Assembly (NCBI GenBank): GCA_025360225.1
Contig: JANYCN010000053.1
Location: forward strand, 1 to 46,369
Source of the DNA: Actinomycetes bacterium
GTDB lineage: Bacteria > Actinomycetota > Thermoleophilia > Gaiellales > F1-60-MAGs149
Direction: 5' to 3'
DNA: 46,369 bases
The notes beneath the pieces were generated by a model, which was not told the origin of the DNA, ran no database searches, and saw nothing but the letters and a program-made list of their open reading frames with translations. Positions 38,671 to 46,369 of this stretch are shown here, piece by piece; positions within the stretch are counted from its first letter, which is position 1; each line of letters opens with the position of its first letter. The position numbers were made by a program, and so were the translations under genes.

Positions 38671-39624
38671 ATGCCTACCTCCGTTGTCACCGGTGGCGCC
38701 GGGTTCCTTGGCTCGCACCTCTGCGAGCACTTGCTGGAAGCCGGCCATCGGGTGATCTCCCTCGACAACCTCGACACCGGCTCGCTGACGAACCTCGCCC
38801 ACGTGCGCGACGACGCCTTCAGCTTCCGCAACCACGACGTCACGCAGCACATCCAGATTGACGAGGCGGTCGACTACGTCTTCCACTTCGCCTCGCCCGC
38901 GAGCCCGATCGACTACCTGCGCCTGCCGCTCCAGACGCTGAAGGTCGGGTCATATGGCACGCACAACGCGCTTGGACTCGCGAAGGCGAAGCGAGCGCGG
39001 TTCCTGACCGCCTCGACGAGCGAGGTGTACGGCGATCCGCTCGTACACCCTCAACCGGAGAGCTACTGGGGTAACGTCAACCCGATCGGTCCGCGCGGCG
39101 TGTACGACGAGGCAAAACGGTATGCGGAGGCCCTAACGATGGCCTACTACCGCCAGCAAGGCGTCGACACGGCGATCGTGCGGATCTTCAACACCTACGG
39201 GCCGCGGATGCGGGCGCACGACGGACGGGCGATCCCGACGTTCCTACGCCAGGCGCTACAGGACGAGCCGATCACCGTGTTCGGCGACGGGTCGCAGACA
39301 CGCTCCTTCTGCTACGTCACCGATCTGATCCGCGGCATCTGGGCGCTAGCGCAGTCGGGCGAGCACGAGCCGGTGAACATCGGCAACCCGTCCGAGTTCA
39401 CGCTCCTCGAGCTCGCTGAGCGCGTGATCAAGCACACGGGGTCGGCGAGCACCATCGTGCACGAGTCGCTGCCGATCAACGATCCGAAGCAGCGCCGTCC
39501 GGACATCTCCCGCGCGCGCGAGCTGCTCGGCTGGGAGCCAACGATCGAGCTCGATGAGGGCCTGTCGCGCCTGATCGACCGTTCCTCGCGCGCCGAGCTG
39601 ATTGGCCGGATGCCGGGTGCCTGA
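38671..39624 (+). CDS. NAD-dependent epimerase/dehydratase, UDP-glucuronate decarboxylase-like
   Basis: This 317-aa extended short-chain dehydrogenase has the NAD-binding GGAGFLGS (8-15), the catalytic Ser in STSEVYGD (115-122) and Y145-x3-K149 in YDEAKR. The segments [18 protein letters not shown] and [17 protein letters not shown] are those of UDP-glucuronate decarboxylases (UXS), which make UDP-xylose. dTDP-glucose 4,6-dehydratase is less likely because its DE pair is not seen. It starts the plus-strand glycan cluster, and its end overlaps the GT2 gene by 8 nt. Confidence 0.88.
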   Translation: MPTSVVTGGAGFLGSHLCEHLLEAGHRVISLDNLDTGSLTNLAHVRDDAFSFRNHDVTQHIQIDEAVDYVFHFASPASPIDYLRLPLQTLKVGSYGTHNALGLAKAKRARFLTASTSEVYGDPLVHPQPESYWGNVNPIGPRGVYDEAKRYAEALTMAYYRQQGVDTAIVRIFNTYGPRMRAHDGRAIPTFLRQALQDEPITVFGDGSQTRSFCYVTDLIRGIWALAQSGEHEPVNIGNPSEFTLLELAERVIKHTGSASTIVHESLPINDPKQRRPDISRARELLGWEPTIELDEGLSRLIDRSSRAELIGRMPGA

Positions 39625-40324
39625 GACCTCTGCGCCGGCGCTGTCGATCGTCGTGCCCGCCTACAACGAGGAGGCGACGATCCTCGAGATCCTCGCCCGC
39701 GTTCGCGCTGCTCTCGGCGATGCGCCGGAGATCGTCGTCGTCGACGACGCCTCGACGGACTCGATGGCGCGCCTTCTCGCGGAAGCGGCGCTGCCCGGCG
39801 TCCGGGTGATCAGGCACGCGAAGAACGCAGGGAAGGGCGCCGCGCTTCGCACCGGGTTCGCGGCGGCGACCGGTGACGTCATCTGCGTTCAGGACGCAGA
39901 TCTCGAGTACGACCCGGCCGATATTCCGGCCTTGCTCGCGCTGATCAACGACGGCCACGCCGACGTCGTCTACGGCTCGCGCCTCTCCGGCGGACGCCCG
40001 CAGCGCGTGTTCATGTTCTGGCACCTCGTCGGTAATCGCGCGTTGACGACGCTCACGAACGTCCTCTTCAACACGACGCTCACCGACATGGAGACGGGGT
40101 ATAAGGTCTTCCGACGCGAGGTTCTCCACGGCATCGTGCTGCGCTCCAACGACTTCACCGTCGAGCCCGAGCTCACGGCGAAGATCCTCAAGGCGAAGCG
40201 CTGGCGCATCTACGAGGTGCCGATCTCCTACCACGGGCGCACCTACGCCGAGGGGAAGAAGATCACGTGGCGTCACGGCATCACCGCGGTGATCGCTCTG
40301 GTGCGCTACCGGTTCGCTGACTAG
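39617..40324 (+). CDS. GT2 family glycosyltransferase, dolichol-phosphate-mannose-synthase-like
   Basis: This 235-aa GT-A enzyme has VPAYNEE (13-19), the nucleotide-sugar-binding DDAS (43-46) and the DAD metal motif in QDADLEYDP (92-100). [10 protein letters not shown] is typical of the dolichyl/polyprenyl-phosphate sugar synthases, so it probably loads a sugar on a polyprenyl phosphate carrier. It has no C-terminal membrane helices, so it is soluble or peripheral. GTG at 39617 is preferred over TTG at 39602 because it gives the short family N-terminus. Confidence 0.88.
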   Translation: MPETSAPALSIVVPAYNEEATILEILARVRAALGDAPEIVVVDDASTDSMARLLAEAALPGVRVIRHAKNAGKGAALRTGFAAATGDVICVQDADLEYDPADIPALLALINDGHADVVYGSRLSGGRPQRVFMFWHLVGNRALTTLTNVLFNTTLTDMETGYKVFRREVLHGIVLRSNDFTVEPELTAKILKAKRWRIYEVPISYHGRTYAEGKKITWRHGITAVIALVRYRFAD

Positions 40325-40329
40325 CACCC

Positions 40330-41316
40330 GTGCGGCGGCTCGTCCAGATCGGGGTCGGATTGACGGCGACCGTCCTGTTCGGGTGGTTGGCGCTCCGCTC
40401 GGCTGACGCTTCCCAGGTGTGGGCCGGCATCCGTGGCGCCGACCGCCTTGACCTCGCCATCTCGGTCGTGCTCGTCGTTCTGGCGTTCCTCGTCCGCGGC
40501 TTGCGCTGGCGCTCGATGTTCGCCGACGGCGTCTCCGTCGATCTTGCCGTTGCCACAACGCAGGTTGGCCTGATGCTCAACGCCGTTCTCCCTGCACGCG
40601 CCGGCGAGATCGGCCGTGCGGTCGCGTTGCGCCGGCTCTGTCGTGTTCCGTTGATGCAGAGCATCACGGCGACGCTCGTCGAGCGCGTGCTCGACGTCGC
40701 GGCACTGGCCGTCCTGCTTCTCGCCGTTGCTCCGACCCTGCCGATGACGACGCTCACGCGGTCGTTGCTCGTCGTGTCGGTGGCGGTCGTCGTTGGCGCG
40801 GTCGTGATGGTGCTCGTGGCCGTTCGCTCGCCGGCTCGGGCACGCGACGGCGTTGCCCGCCTCATCGTCCGTGCGAGTCGGACGAAGAGCGTCGAGCCGG
40901 ACGAGGTTCGGACGAGCGTGTCAAGGGGACTGCATGCGATCCGTGGGGTGCGCGCTGGCAGCCGCGCGAGCGCGTACTCGATGGCGAGCTGGATGCTGCT
41001 TGCGGCCGCGAACGGGTTCTGCCTCCACGCCGTCGGCATCGACGTGCCGTGGAGCGCGGCGGTGCTCGTGCTCGTCGCGACGAACTTTGCGGCGGCGCTG
41101 CCGTCAACGGCGGGAGCGATCGGCCCCTTTGAGGCGGCGGTCGCCGCTACGCTGGCGTCGCATCAGATCCTGCCGACCGAGCGGGCGACGGCCGCGATCC
41201 TCATCCATGCCGTCAACCTCGTGCCAGCGTTGGTGCTCGGACTCATGGCGTTTGGTCGCCTTGGCCTGCACCTCCGTGACGTTCGGGCAGGTGCCGACGA
41301 CGGGGGGGCGGCGTGA
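40330..41316 (+). CDS. YbhN / lysylphosphatidylglycerol-synthase-like TM region protein (UPF0104)
   Basis: This 328-aa protein has about eight membrane helices and the family segment NAVLPARAGEIGRA (about 78-91), followed by LVERVLDVAAL. A second conserved stretch is AALPSTAGAIGPFEAAV (about 256-272). The family includes AglD-like archaeal proteins and is often linked to glycan or lipid transfer; here it directly follows a GT2 polyprenyl-phosphate sugar synthase, so a flippase-like role is possible but only inferred. It lacks the cytosolic MprF catalytic domain. Its stop overlaps the next GTG. Confidence 0.8.
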   Translation: MRRLVQIGVGLTATVLFGWLALRSADASQVWAGIRGADRLDLAISVVLVVLAFLVRGLRWRSMFADGVSVDLAVATTQVGLMLNAVLPARAGEIGRAVALRRLCRVPLMQSITATLVERVLDVAALAVLLLAVAPTLPMTTLTRSLLVVSVAVVVGAVVMVLVAVRSPARARDGVARLIVRASRTKSVEPDEVRTSVSRGLHAIRGVRAGSRASAYSMASWMLLAAANGFCLHAVGIDVPWSAAVLVLVATNFAAALPSTAGAIGPFEAAVAATLASHQILPTERATAAILIHAVNLVPALVLGLMAFGRLGLHLRDVRAGADDGGAA

Positions 41317-42839
41317 CCCCGGCTCGTTGGCGGCGCTCGTCCGCGCTGCTCCCACTACTCGCGGCGACGTTCGCGATCGGTGTCCGCCTTGCCTGGCTCG
41401 AGCAGGGGACGACCCGCCTGAACGGTGACGAGGCGGTGACGGTGATCATGGCGCAGCGGATCGCCCACGGCGCCCACTACGTGTGGTTCGCTCACCAGCA
41501 GTACATGGGCGCCTTCGAGCAGTACCTCGCCGCGCCGTTCGTCGCGCTGCTGCCGGCTGGACAGCTCACGTTTCACGCTGCACAGCTTCTGATAATCGGT
41601 GTCACCGCGGGTCTTCTCGTCATGGTGGCCCGGCAGATCGGGCTGTCCGAAGGTCGCGCCGCGGCGGCGGTTGCGTTCTGGACGGTCGGCCCGTGGACGA
41701 ACGTGTTCTACGGCACCGCGACGATGGGGGCGTACGCGACGGCGCAGCTCCTCGGCGTCGGCGGCACGCTGATCGCACTTCGGTACGCCACCACGCCTCG
41801 GCCTCGGCAGGCCGCCTTGCTGTTCGGGTTCATCTGCGGGTTCGCGGTGTACGAGAACATGCAGGCGGCGTTTCTGTTAATCCCGGCAGGCGTGTGGATT
41901 GTTGGTTCGCGGCGCCGGATCGTCTCGTTGCTCGCCTTCGCGGCTGTCGGTGGGGTCATCGGCCTGTCACCGGTGCTGTACTGGGCTGCTGTCCATGGAA
42001 CGGGCGGCAACTTCCTTGGGTTCGCCCACCCGCAGCGTTTGACGACGGCGGCGAGCAGGGCGGCGAACCTCCTCACGCACACGTTGCCGGCGTTCGTCGG
42101 CACGCTCTGGCCCTCGGAGACGCCTGCGGCGTCGTTTCTCCCATGGGATGTCCTGCCACTTGGGCTTCTCGCAGCTCTTGGCGCTGCGGCGCACCGCCTC
42201 CGATGTGACCTTCGTCACGTCGCGGTGCTCGCGAGCGCTCGGGCGCGTCCTCTTGCCCTGCCAGTCTCAGCATTGCTTCTCGCCGTTGTCCCAGTGATCT
42301 TCGTCGAACGGTCGATGTTCGATGTCGTCGGGCAGTACCTGTTCTGTCTCTACCCGTCGACCGCGATCCTCGGCGCCGCCGCGCTTCCCCGCCGTCGATC
42401 ACAGACGTTCATCGTGGGCGCCCTGATCGTGGCGCTCTTGGCGTCCACCCTCGCGATCGCCGATCGGCGTGCGTACCTCTACCGGTTTGGGATCGGGCTC
42501 GCCGGCCTGAGGGATCCGACCTACGCCGAGGATCGCGGGGTGATCCGGTGGCTGAACACGCACCACGTCCGCGCGTTCGGCGCGCATTACTGGCTGTCCT
42601 TGCCGATCAAGGCTCTCGCGACGGACGGGCTTGATGTCTTCACGCTCGACAACGAACGGTTTCCCGTCGACCGTCGCCGCGCGGTGCAGACGGGACTCGT
42701 CGTGCTCGGCGCCCTCCCGTGGGATGCGCCCCGCGTTCGCAAGCTGCTCGCCCGGCGTGGCGCGACTGCCCGCGAAGTCAGCCTCGGGCGGGTGACGCTC
42801 TTCGTCGACGTCCCGGCGAGCGCGATCCACTACCGGTAG
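41313..42839 (+). CDS. Large multi-pass glycosyltransferase (GT39/ArnT-like)
   Basis: This 508-aa protein has about 11 hydrophobic segments and a C-terminal soluble part of about 120 residues. The first external loop contains LNGDEAV (Asp-Glu pair, about residues 36-42), as in the donor-site acidic motif of GT-C enzymes such as PMT and ArnT, and it is followed by GAHYVWFAHQQYMGAFEQYL. It would transfer a polyprenyl-phosphate-linked sugar outside the membrane. It ends the plus-strand glycan operon; a strong hairpin follows 20 nt after the stop. Confidence 0.75.
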   Translation: MTPARWRRSSALLPLLAATFAIGVRLAWLEQGTTRLNGDEAVTVIMAQRIAHGAHYVWFAHQQYMGAFEQYLAAPFVALLPAGQLTFHAAQLLIIGVTAGLLVMVARQIGLSEGRAAAAVAFWTVGPWTNVFYGTATMGAYATAQLLGVGGTLIALRYATTPRPRQAALLFGFICGFAVYENMQAAFLLIPAGVWIVGSRRRIVSLLAFAAVGGVIGLSPVLYWAAVHGTGGNFLGFAHPQRLTTAASRAANLLTHTLPAFVGTLWPSETPAASFLPWDVLPLGLLAALGAAAHRLRCDLRHVAVLASARARPLALPVSALLLAVVPVIFVERSMFDVVGQYLFCLYPSTAILGAAALPRRRSQTFIVGALIVALLASTLAIADRRAYLYRFGIGLAGLRDPTYAEDRGVIRWLNTHHVRAFGAHYWLSLPIKALATDGLDVFTLDNERFPVDRRRAVQTGLVVLGALPWDAPRVRKLLARRGATAREVSLGRVTLFVDVPASAIHYR

Positions 42840-42859
42840 ACCCGCCGTCCCTCGGCCGG

Positions 42860-42883
42860 GGGCCCGACTTCACCGTCGGGCCC
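42860..42883 (+). terminator. Terminator hairpin after the glycan operon
   Basis: GGGCCCGAC (42860-42868) and GTCGGGCCC (42875-42883) form a perfect 9-bp stem with loop TTCACC, 20 nt after the stop of the last plus-strand gene. No T-run follows. Confidence 0.65.
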
Positions 42884-42888
42884 GCACC

Positions 42889-43002
42889 GGCTGGGGGTGG
42901 AGGAGGACACCAACCTACGGGCGAGGTGGCCGCGGGCGCATCCCCCGTACGGGGGAACCGGCGCGCGCTGTCCTCGTAGGACTCCTCGCCAGCCCCGCGC
43001 CT
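42889..43002. other. Highly structured intergenic segment, possible non-coding RNA or bidirectional terminator
   Basis: The outer parts 42889-42909 and 42969-43002 can pair over about 17 bp (AGGACA with TGTCCT, then GAGG/CCTC, TGG/CCA and GGGG/CCCC). The inside holds the perfect CCCCC-GTAC-GGGGG hairpin (42942-42955). GTCCT-CGT-AGGAC (42970-42982) is a competing local hairpin. It lies between convergent genes and has no convincing coding frame. It shows no landmark of RNase P RNA, tmRNA or SRP RNA. High GC makes chance pairing likely, so this is tentative. Confidence 0.3.
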
Positions 43003-43041
43003 CGCCGCGGCCAGACAATCCACCACTCAGCCGACGTGGTA

Positions 43042-43602
43042 TCAGACGATCGCGAGGTGACGTCGGTGCGCGCGCTCGGCGGTCGCGGCGTCGAGGTAGT
43101 GCAGGTCAGCCTCGTGCGCGATGGCGACCTCCCGGCCGAGGCCGTAGCCGGCGAACAGGCAGTCGGGCACGGTGAAGCCGACGTGCGCGAGCGGGAGGTC
43201 GACGAGGCGCCGGTCGGGCCGGTCAAGGAGGGCACAGACAGCGAGCGTGCGCGGCGACTCGCGTACGAGGTGCGACAGCGCGAAACGAAGACGCATGCCG
43301 GTGTCGATGACGGCCGCGACGACGAGCACGTCGCGCTCGAGGAGGGGAATGCCGATCGATCGTTCGAGCGAGGCGCCGCTTCGACCGGCGCTAAGGCGTG
43401 TGACGCGGATCGGATCAACGTCGACGGCGATGCCGCGCTCGTTGAGCCCGGCGACGAGGTCGCAGCAGAAACGTGCACCTTCGGGCAGTAGCGGCAGCAG
43501 GGTCACGCCGTCGGGCGCCGCCGTCGCGATCGCGGCCGTGAGCTCGGCGACCGCTCGGGCGAGCGCGTCCGCATCGATCGCGACGGGTCCGAGCTCGCTC
43601 AC
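43042..43602 (-). CDS. Hypoxanthine phosphoribosyltransferase-like protein with altered active site
   Basis: This 186-aa protein aligns along its length with HPRT: CCDLVAGL, VDVDPIRV, DVLVVAAVIDTG (91-102), LAVCALLDRPDRR and VGFTVPDCLFAGYGLG (141-156). Key residues differ: the acidic pair before the PRPP loop (ED in EDIIDTG) is Ala-Ala, the LKGS/LRGS loop is LPEG, and the late GYG-x-D aspartate is Gly. It may not be a working HPRT; a binding or regulatory role is possible. GTG at 43602 overlaps the stop of the nuclease-like gene (GTGA). A longer frame upstream is that neighbour's shadow. Confidence 0.75.
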   Translation of the reverse strand: MSELGPVAIDADALARAVAELTAAIATAAPDGVTLLPLLPEGARFCCDLVAGLNERGIAVDVDPIRVTRLSAGRSGASLERSIGIPLLERDVLVVAAVIDTGMRLRFALSHLVRESPRTLAVCALLDRPDRRLVDLPLAHVGFTVPDCLFAGYGLGREVAIAHEADLHYLDAATAERAHRRHLAIV

Positions 43603-43943
43603 GCAGCGGTGGCGTCGAGGGTGATCGCGTGGCAGGCGACGAGCCGCTCCACGTCGCGCCGCGCGAACAGCTTGACGCGGACGTCTGGGCGCAGCTGCTG
43701 CAAGCGACGCACCTTGCGCTGCTTGCGCGTCACCAGCGCCTGGCGCATCGTCGTGATCTCGAGGTACGTGTTCAGCTCGGGCAGGAAGAAGTCCGGCGTG
43801 AACGCCTCGCGGACCCGTCCCTGCTCGTCGCGCTCGAGGACGAACGTCGCTGGCTCGTACTCCCAGGCGACACCGAGGTGGTCGAACAGGCGCGCACACT
43901 CGCGCTCGACCGCGCTCGCAAACCGTGGCTCCCGGTGCTCCAC
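43599..43943 (-). CDS. Small PD-(D/E)XK nuclease-like protein
   Basis: This 114-aa protein has the pattern of a restriction-endonuclease-like core: an early ERECARLFD helix (Glu13), FTPDFFLPE (48-56, Pro50-Asp51) and LEITTMRQALVTRKQRK (61-77) in which Glu62 and Thr64 take the place of the E-x-K. WEYEPATFVL precedes the PD strand. This arrangement is seen in TnsA-like and Holliday-resolvase-like folds, but no conserved Lys is at the E-x-K position, so activity is uncertain. It is second in a three-gene minus-strand operon and overlaps the HPRT-like gene by 4 nt. Confidence 0.6.
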   Translation of the reverse strand: MEHREPRFASAVERECARLFDHLGVAWEYEPATFVLERDEQGRVREAFTPDFFLPELNTYLEITTMRQALVTRKQRKVRRLQQLRPDVRVKLFARRDVERLVACHAITLDATAA

Positions 43944-43976
43944 CAGGACGCATGCTACGGCGAGGGTCGGACGGTC

Positions 43977-44270
43977 CTACGCCGCGAGCGGCAGGCTGAT
44001 ACCGACCCGGGCTGCGGCGTCGGTGTCGGGCATCCGCGGCGCACCGTCGGAGTCGACGAGGACGGGCGCCATGAACGACGCCGCCGTGCCGTGGTCGGGG
44101 TGGCGGCTCGCCGCGGTGGCGGTGAGGAGATGGCGTTCGGTGAGAACGCCGACGGGCTCGTCGAGGTCGTCCGTGACGAGCAGGATGCCGACGGCGTTTC
44201 GCTCCATCAACCGCGCGGCCTCGCCGAGCGTCGTCGACTGCGCGATCCGCACCATGCCGGACGTGATCAC
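43977..44270 (-). CDS. Short CBS-domain protein (second CBS incomplete)
   Basis: This 97-aa protein has one CBS motif (about 1-55: STTLGEAARLMERNAVGILLVTDD then EPVGVLTERHLL) and the start of a second (FMAPVLVDSDGA) that ends early. Complete Bateman modules need about 120-140 residues, so it looks truncated at the C-terminus or pairs with another chain. GAGGAGG lies 7 nt before the GTG at 44270, deciding the start. It leads the operon with the nuclease-like and HPRT-like genes and is divergent from typA. CBS pairs bind adenine nucleotides; ligand binding here is inferred. Confidence 0.7.
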   Translation of the reverse strand: MITSGMVRIAQSTTLGEAARLMERNAVGILLVTDDLDEPVGVLTERHLLTATAASRHPDHGTAASFMAPVLVDSDGAPRMPDTDAAARVGISLPLAA

Positions 44271-44411
44271 CTTGGGGCCTCCTCGTATCGTTTGAAACGC
44301 ATCCCCGCGCTCACGCTACGCCTCTTCGGCACATTTCGGCGAAATCTGAAGCCTTCTCTTGTGGGTTGGTTGCTGCTCGCGATTGGAGCACCAACGGCAG
44401 CCGCTCGGCAT

Positions 44412-44432
44412 ACGGTGTAACCTGCACACCGT
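44412..44432 (+). promoter_or_regulatory. typA promoter region with a perfect inverted repeat
   Basis: TAACCT (44418-44423) ends 7 nt before the GTG of typA, a leaderless spacing. ACGGTGT (44412-44418) and ACACCGT (44426-44432) form a perfect 7-bp inverted repeat with a 7-nt spacer that spans the -10 box and the start codon. It has the shape of a repressor operator; no regulator is identified. Confidence 0.45.
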
Positions 44433-46263
44433 GCAAATTCGACAGGACCTCAGGAACGTCGCCATCGTGGCGCACGTTGACCACGGAAAGACGACGCTCG
44501 TCGACGCGATGTTGTGGCAGACCGGCACCTTCCGGGCGAACCAGGACGTCAACGAGCGGGTGATGGACTCGATGGACCTCGAGCGCGAGAAGGGCATCAC
44601 GATCCTCGCGAAGAACACCGCGGTGCGCTACGGCGAGACGAAGATCAACATCGTCGACACGCCCGGCCACGCGGACTTCGGCGGCGAGGTCGAGCGCGCA
44701 CTGACGATGGTCGACGGCGTGCTGCTCCTCGTCGACGCAAGCGAGGGCCCGCTGCCGCAGACCCGCTTTGTCCTGCGCAAGGCGCTCGAGGCACGACTGC
44801 CAGTGATCCTCGTCGTGAACAAGGTCGACCGCCCTGATGCGCGCGTCGCAGAGGTCGTCGACGAGGCCTACGCGCTCTTCCTCGACCTTGACGCGGCTGA
44901 CGACCAGATCGAGTTCCCGATCGTCTACTGCAACGCCCGCGAGGGCCGAGCGTCGACGACCGGTCCCGATGACTTGGCGGCGAACCTCGAGCCGCTGTTC
45001 GAGACGCTCCTTGCGCGCATCCCGGCGCCGGCGTATGAGGCCGATCACCCGCTGCAGGCGCTCGTCACGAACCTCGACGCGTCGCCCTACGTCGGCCGCC
45101 TGGCGATCTGTCGCGTCCGTCACGGCGAGATCCGTCGCGGCCAGCAGATCACGTGGTGCAAGGCCGATGGCACGAGCGAGCGCATCAAGGTCACGGAGCT
45201 CTACGTCACCGAGGCGCTCGATCGCGTCGACGCGGAGTCGGCGGGACCGGGCGAGATCATCGCCGTCGCCGGCTTGCCCGAGGTGACGATCGGTGAGACG
45301 CTCGCGGACCCTGACGACGCGCGCGCGCTGCCGCTGATCCGCGTCGACGAGCCGAGCCTCGCGATGACGATCGGCATCAACACCTCCCCGCTCGCGGGCG
45401 TCGACGGCAAGAAGCTGACGGCACGCCTTGTGAAGAACCGTCTCGACCAGGAGACGATCGGCAACGTCTCGATCCGCCTGATCGACACCGACCGGCCCGA
45501 GACGTGGGAGGTGCAGGGCCGCGGCGAGCTGCAGCTCGCGATCCTCGTCGAGCAGATGCGTCGCGAAGGCTTCGAGCTGACCGTCGGCAAGCCGCAGGTC
45601 GTTACGCGCCTCATCGACGGCAAGCTGCACGAGCCGATGGAGCGTCTCGCGATCGACGTTCCTGAGGAGTTCTCGGGCGTCGTGATCCAGATGCTCGGGC
45701 TCCGTAAGGGCCGGATGGAGGGGATGGTCAACCACGGCACCGGCTGGGTGCGGGTCGACTACCTCGTCCCGGCACGTGGCCTGATCGGGTTCCGAACCGA
45801 GTTCCTCACCGAGACGCGGGGCACCGGCCAGCTCCACCACGTGTTCGAGGGCTACGAGCCGTGGCACGGGGAGCTGCGCACGCGCACCAACGGCAGCCTC
45901 GTCGCCGACCGTCGCGGCCCGGCAACGGCGTACTCGATCCTCAACCTGCAGGAGCGTGGCGAGCTGTTCGTCGCTCCCGGGATCGAGCTGTACGAGGGGA
46001 TGATCGTTGGCGTGAACGCTCGGGCCGAGGACCTGGACGTGAACCCGACGAAGGAGAAGCACCTGACGAACCACCGCAAGGCGTTCTCCGAGGAGCTCGT
46101 CCGGCTCGTGCCGCACCGTGAGCTCTCGCTCGAGCAGGCGCTCGAGTTCATCCGCGACGACGAGTGCATCGAGGTGACGCCGGTGTCGGTTCGCCTGCGC
46201 AAGACGGTGCTCGACTTCAACGAGCGCAAGCAGGCGGCGAAGCGCATGACGCAGCCGCGCTAG
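44431..46263 (+). CDS. typA: Ribosome-binding GTPase TypA/BipA
   Basis: This 610-aa translational GTPase acts on the ribosome, mainly in stress and in large-subunit assembly. G1 is AHVDHGKT (14-21), G3 is DTPGHADF, G4 is NKVD, followed by EF-G-like domains III and V and the TypA-specific C-terminal domain ([17 protein letters not shown] is a hallmark). Length is normal. GTG at 44431 matches the family N-terminus ([14 protein letters not shown]). Its stop codon TAG (46261-46263) is the first three bases of repeat copy F. Confidence 0.97.
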   Translation: MQIRQDLRNVAIVAHVDHGKTTLVDAMLWQTGTFRANQDVNERVMDSMDLEREKGITILAKNTAVRYGETKINIVDTPGHADFGGEVERALTMVDGVLLLVDASEGPLPQTRFVLRKALEARLPVILVVNKVDRPDARVAEVVDEAYALFLDLDAADDQIEFPIVYCNAREGRASTTGPDDLAANLEPLFETLLARIPAPAYEADHPLQALVTNLDASPYVGRLAICRVRHGEIRRGQQITWCKADGTSERIKVTELYVTEALDRVDAESAGPGEIIAVAGLPEVTIGETLADPDDARALPLIRVDEPSLAMTIGINTSPLAGVDGKKLTARLVKNRLDQETIGNVSIRLIDTDRPETWEVQGRGELQLAILVEQMRREGFELTVGKPQVVTRLIDGKLHEPMERLAIDVPEEFSGVVIQMLGLRKGRMEGMVNHGTGWVRVDYLVPARGLIGFRTEFLTETRGTGQLHHVFEGYEPWHGELRTRTNGSLVADRRGPATAYSILNLQERGELFVAPGIELYEGMIVGVNARAEDLDVNPTKEKHLTNHRKAFSEELVRLVPHRELSLEQALEFIRDDECIEVTPVSVRLRKTVLDFNERKQAAKRMTQPR

Positions 46264-46369
46264 TGGTCTGATTGTGAAATGGCGTGGTCATCCGACTGCC
46301 TGGATCGTCCTGCGCTTGTCGGCTCTGCCACCCGTCGGGTGGCTACGCCGCTCAGCTCCGGCGACCGCG
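46261..46369 (+). repeat. Dispersed intergenic repeat, copy F (cut by the window end)
   Basis: It begins TAGTGGTCTGATTGTG at the typA stop codon and runs to the end of the window. It matches the reverse complement of 35243-35351 (copy E) at 107 of 109 positions; the differences are at 46276 and 46292. The GCCACCC-GTC-GGGTGGC hairpin is at 46327-46343. Confidence 0.85.

Noticed and set aside
42840-43041. RNase P RNA, tmRNA or SRP RNA in the convergent gap
   Set aside because: I looked for the GAGGAAAGTCC-type core of RNase P, the tRNA-like ends of tmRNA and the GGAAG apical loop of SRP RNA on both strands and found none.

Overview
The window is chromosomal DNA of a high-GC bacterium. Strong G/C preference at third codon positions, GTG and TTG starts, 4-base NTGA gene overlaps and start codons 6-8 nt from a TAnnnT hexamer (leaderless mRNAs) fit an actinomycete-like organism. 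The low-GC3-free, mostly housekeeping content without Streptomyces or Mycobacterium landmarks makes a deep lineage such as Thermoleophilia my guess, but that is inference and not shown by any marker here.

Layout. (1) 174-3843, minus: three-subunit molybdenum hydroxylase (Mo, FAD and 2Fe-2S subunits), divergent from a cyclodeaminase-family gene (3931-4566). (2) 4827-6197, minus: a GlnT-type glutamine synthetase. (3) 6260-17600, plus: threonine aldolase, L31, DUF1385, two tandem S9 peptidases, prfA, nicotinamidase, prmC, a Sua5/YrdC protein, upp, a WecA/TagO-like transferase and a cysteine dioxygenase-like cupin. (4) 17766-31943, plus: the F1Fo ATP synthase genes (atpZ-like, I, B, E, F, H, A, G ... 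D, C), split between atpG and atpD by a complete peptide-type ABC transporter, a small membrane protein, a zinc-finger anti-sigma-like protein and a UGA-interrupted small reading frame. (5) 32113-37378: a GNAT acetyltransferase, a secreted GH13 amylase, tRNA-Val(UAC) and a secreted Asp-box beta-propeller protein. (6) 37442-42839: a glycan cluster with two multi-pass glycosyltransferases around a UDP-glucuronate decarboxylase-like enzyme, a GT2 enzyme and a YbhN-type membrane protein. (7) 43042-44270, minus: a degenerate HPRT-like protein, a PD-(D/E)XK nuclease-like protein and a truncated CBS protein, divergent from typA (44431-46263).

The most unusual feature is a family of dispersed intergenic repeats found six times in 46 kb (near 18-60, 4641-4757, 22225-22430, 32873-32955, 35101-35351 and 46261-46369). 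They share an end containing TGGTCTGATTGT, a conserved block and a small hairpin. Two copies, in opposite orientation and 11 kb apart, match at 107 of 109 positions. Copies sit on gene edges: one supplies the typA stop codon, one a possible -35 box for tRNA-Val and the N-terminal codons of the amylase, and one lies between atpA and atpG. No transposase, CRISPR array or phage gene is present.

Several starts differ from a simple ATG/GTG call: TTG for the Mo subunit (3843), probable CTG for the WecA-like gene (15841) and probable ATT for the atpZ-like gene (17766).
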